Positions 40,086-40,273 of a stretch of DNA of 40,273 nucleotides are shown in pieces; position 1 is the stretch's first letter, and the number at the start of each line of letters is the position of its first letter. The stretch lies in assembly GCF_001485495.1 (NCBI RefSeq), contig NZ_BCNF01000046.1, positions 1 through 40,273 of the forward strand, given 5' to 3'. The translations under genes were made by a program, and so were the position numbers. Source of the DNA: Gordonia desulfuricans NBRC 100010. Its GTDB lineage: Bacteria > Actinomycetota > Actinomycetes > Mycobacteriales > Mycobacteriaceae. A model generated the notes under the pieces. That model was not told the DNA's origin. It searched no databases and was given only the letters and a program-made list of their open reading frames with translations.

Positions 40086-40273
40086 TCAGGCGGCCTCCTG
40101 GGTGCCTGAGGTGGCGTCGGGTTCGACGAGTTTGCCTTTCTCGAAGGTGGCGCCATCACGGACCAGTTTCACCAGATGTGGTGCGTTGACCGCCCGCCAT
40201 TTCGACTGCGCGGCCTCGATCAGTTTGTAGGCCATCGCGATGCCGGCCGCGCGGGATCCGGGGCCTTTGGTGG
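40086..40273 (-). mobile_element. IS256-family transposase, C-terminus, cut by the window edge
   Basis: The leftward frame runs from the edge to the stop at 40086. It encodes about 61 residues with A-G-I-A-M-A-Y-K-L-I-E-A-A-Q, W-R-A-V-N-A-P-H-L-V, L-V-R-D-G-A-T-F and K-G-K-L-V-E, the typical end of actinobacterial IS256-family transposases. The catalytic part lies beyond the window. The terminal inverted repeat would lie between 40042 and 40085 but cannot be fixed from one end. Confidence 0.85.

Overview
The window is most of an integrated siphovirus-type prophage followed by about 5.5 kb of host chromosome. The host is probably a mycolic-acid actinobacterium (Gordonia, Rhodococcus or a relative). 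Sequence grounds for this are the high GC content, frequent GTG starts and 4-nt start/stop overlaps, a lysin B-like esterase of the kind that attacks mycolyl-arabinogalactan, an endolysin with LGFP-type wall-binding repeats, an MspA-family porin, and a damaged Lsr2-like gene in the flank. The species cannot be fixed from the sequence alone.

Region 1 (1-6422, + strand) is the early/replication block. It holds small hypothetical proteins, an MmcB-like PD-(D/E)XK protein, a 33-aa zinc ribbon, a replication-initiation-like protein whose gene carries two arrays of helically phased TCGCGA repeats, a partner with a C-terminal Cys motif, a RusA-like resolvase, a dUTPase and an HNH endonuclease. Region 2 (6423-29831, + strand) is the late operon. 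It encodes terminase, portal, protease with a nested scaffold start, decoration protein, capsid, connectors, tail terminator, major tail protein, tail assembly chaperones joined by a GGGAAAC -1 frameshift, a 1426-aa tape measure with two wall-active-looking domains, minor tail proteins, a lysis cassette (LysA, two small membrane proteins, LysB), and distal tail or receptor-binding genes. Convergent terminators close it at about 29950-30026.

Region 3 (30044-34471, mostly - strand) is the part most likely expressed in the lysogen. It contains a P63C-domain gene with its own promoter, a 460-bp structured non-coding stretch with two pairs of tandem repeats, a run of small genes driven by near-identical promoter-leader cassettes, a ribbon-helix-helix-like regulator, a candidate small RNA and a lipoprotein. 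No integrase is present, so it should lie left of position 1. The right attachment site (34709-34753) is the 3' half of a tRNA, probably tRNA-Ala; the intact tRNA is expected beyond the left edge.

Region 4 (34754-40273) is host flank. Abutting the same tRNA end is the C-terminal remnant of a serine recombinase, which points to an older element at this site. Then come an Lsr2-like gene with one missing G, an MspA-family porin, a small membrane protein, a polymorphic-toxin-like gene with one apparent missing C plus an overlapping presumed immunity gene, and the C-terminus of an IS256-family transposase cut by the window edge.
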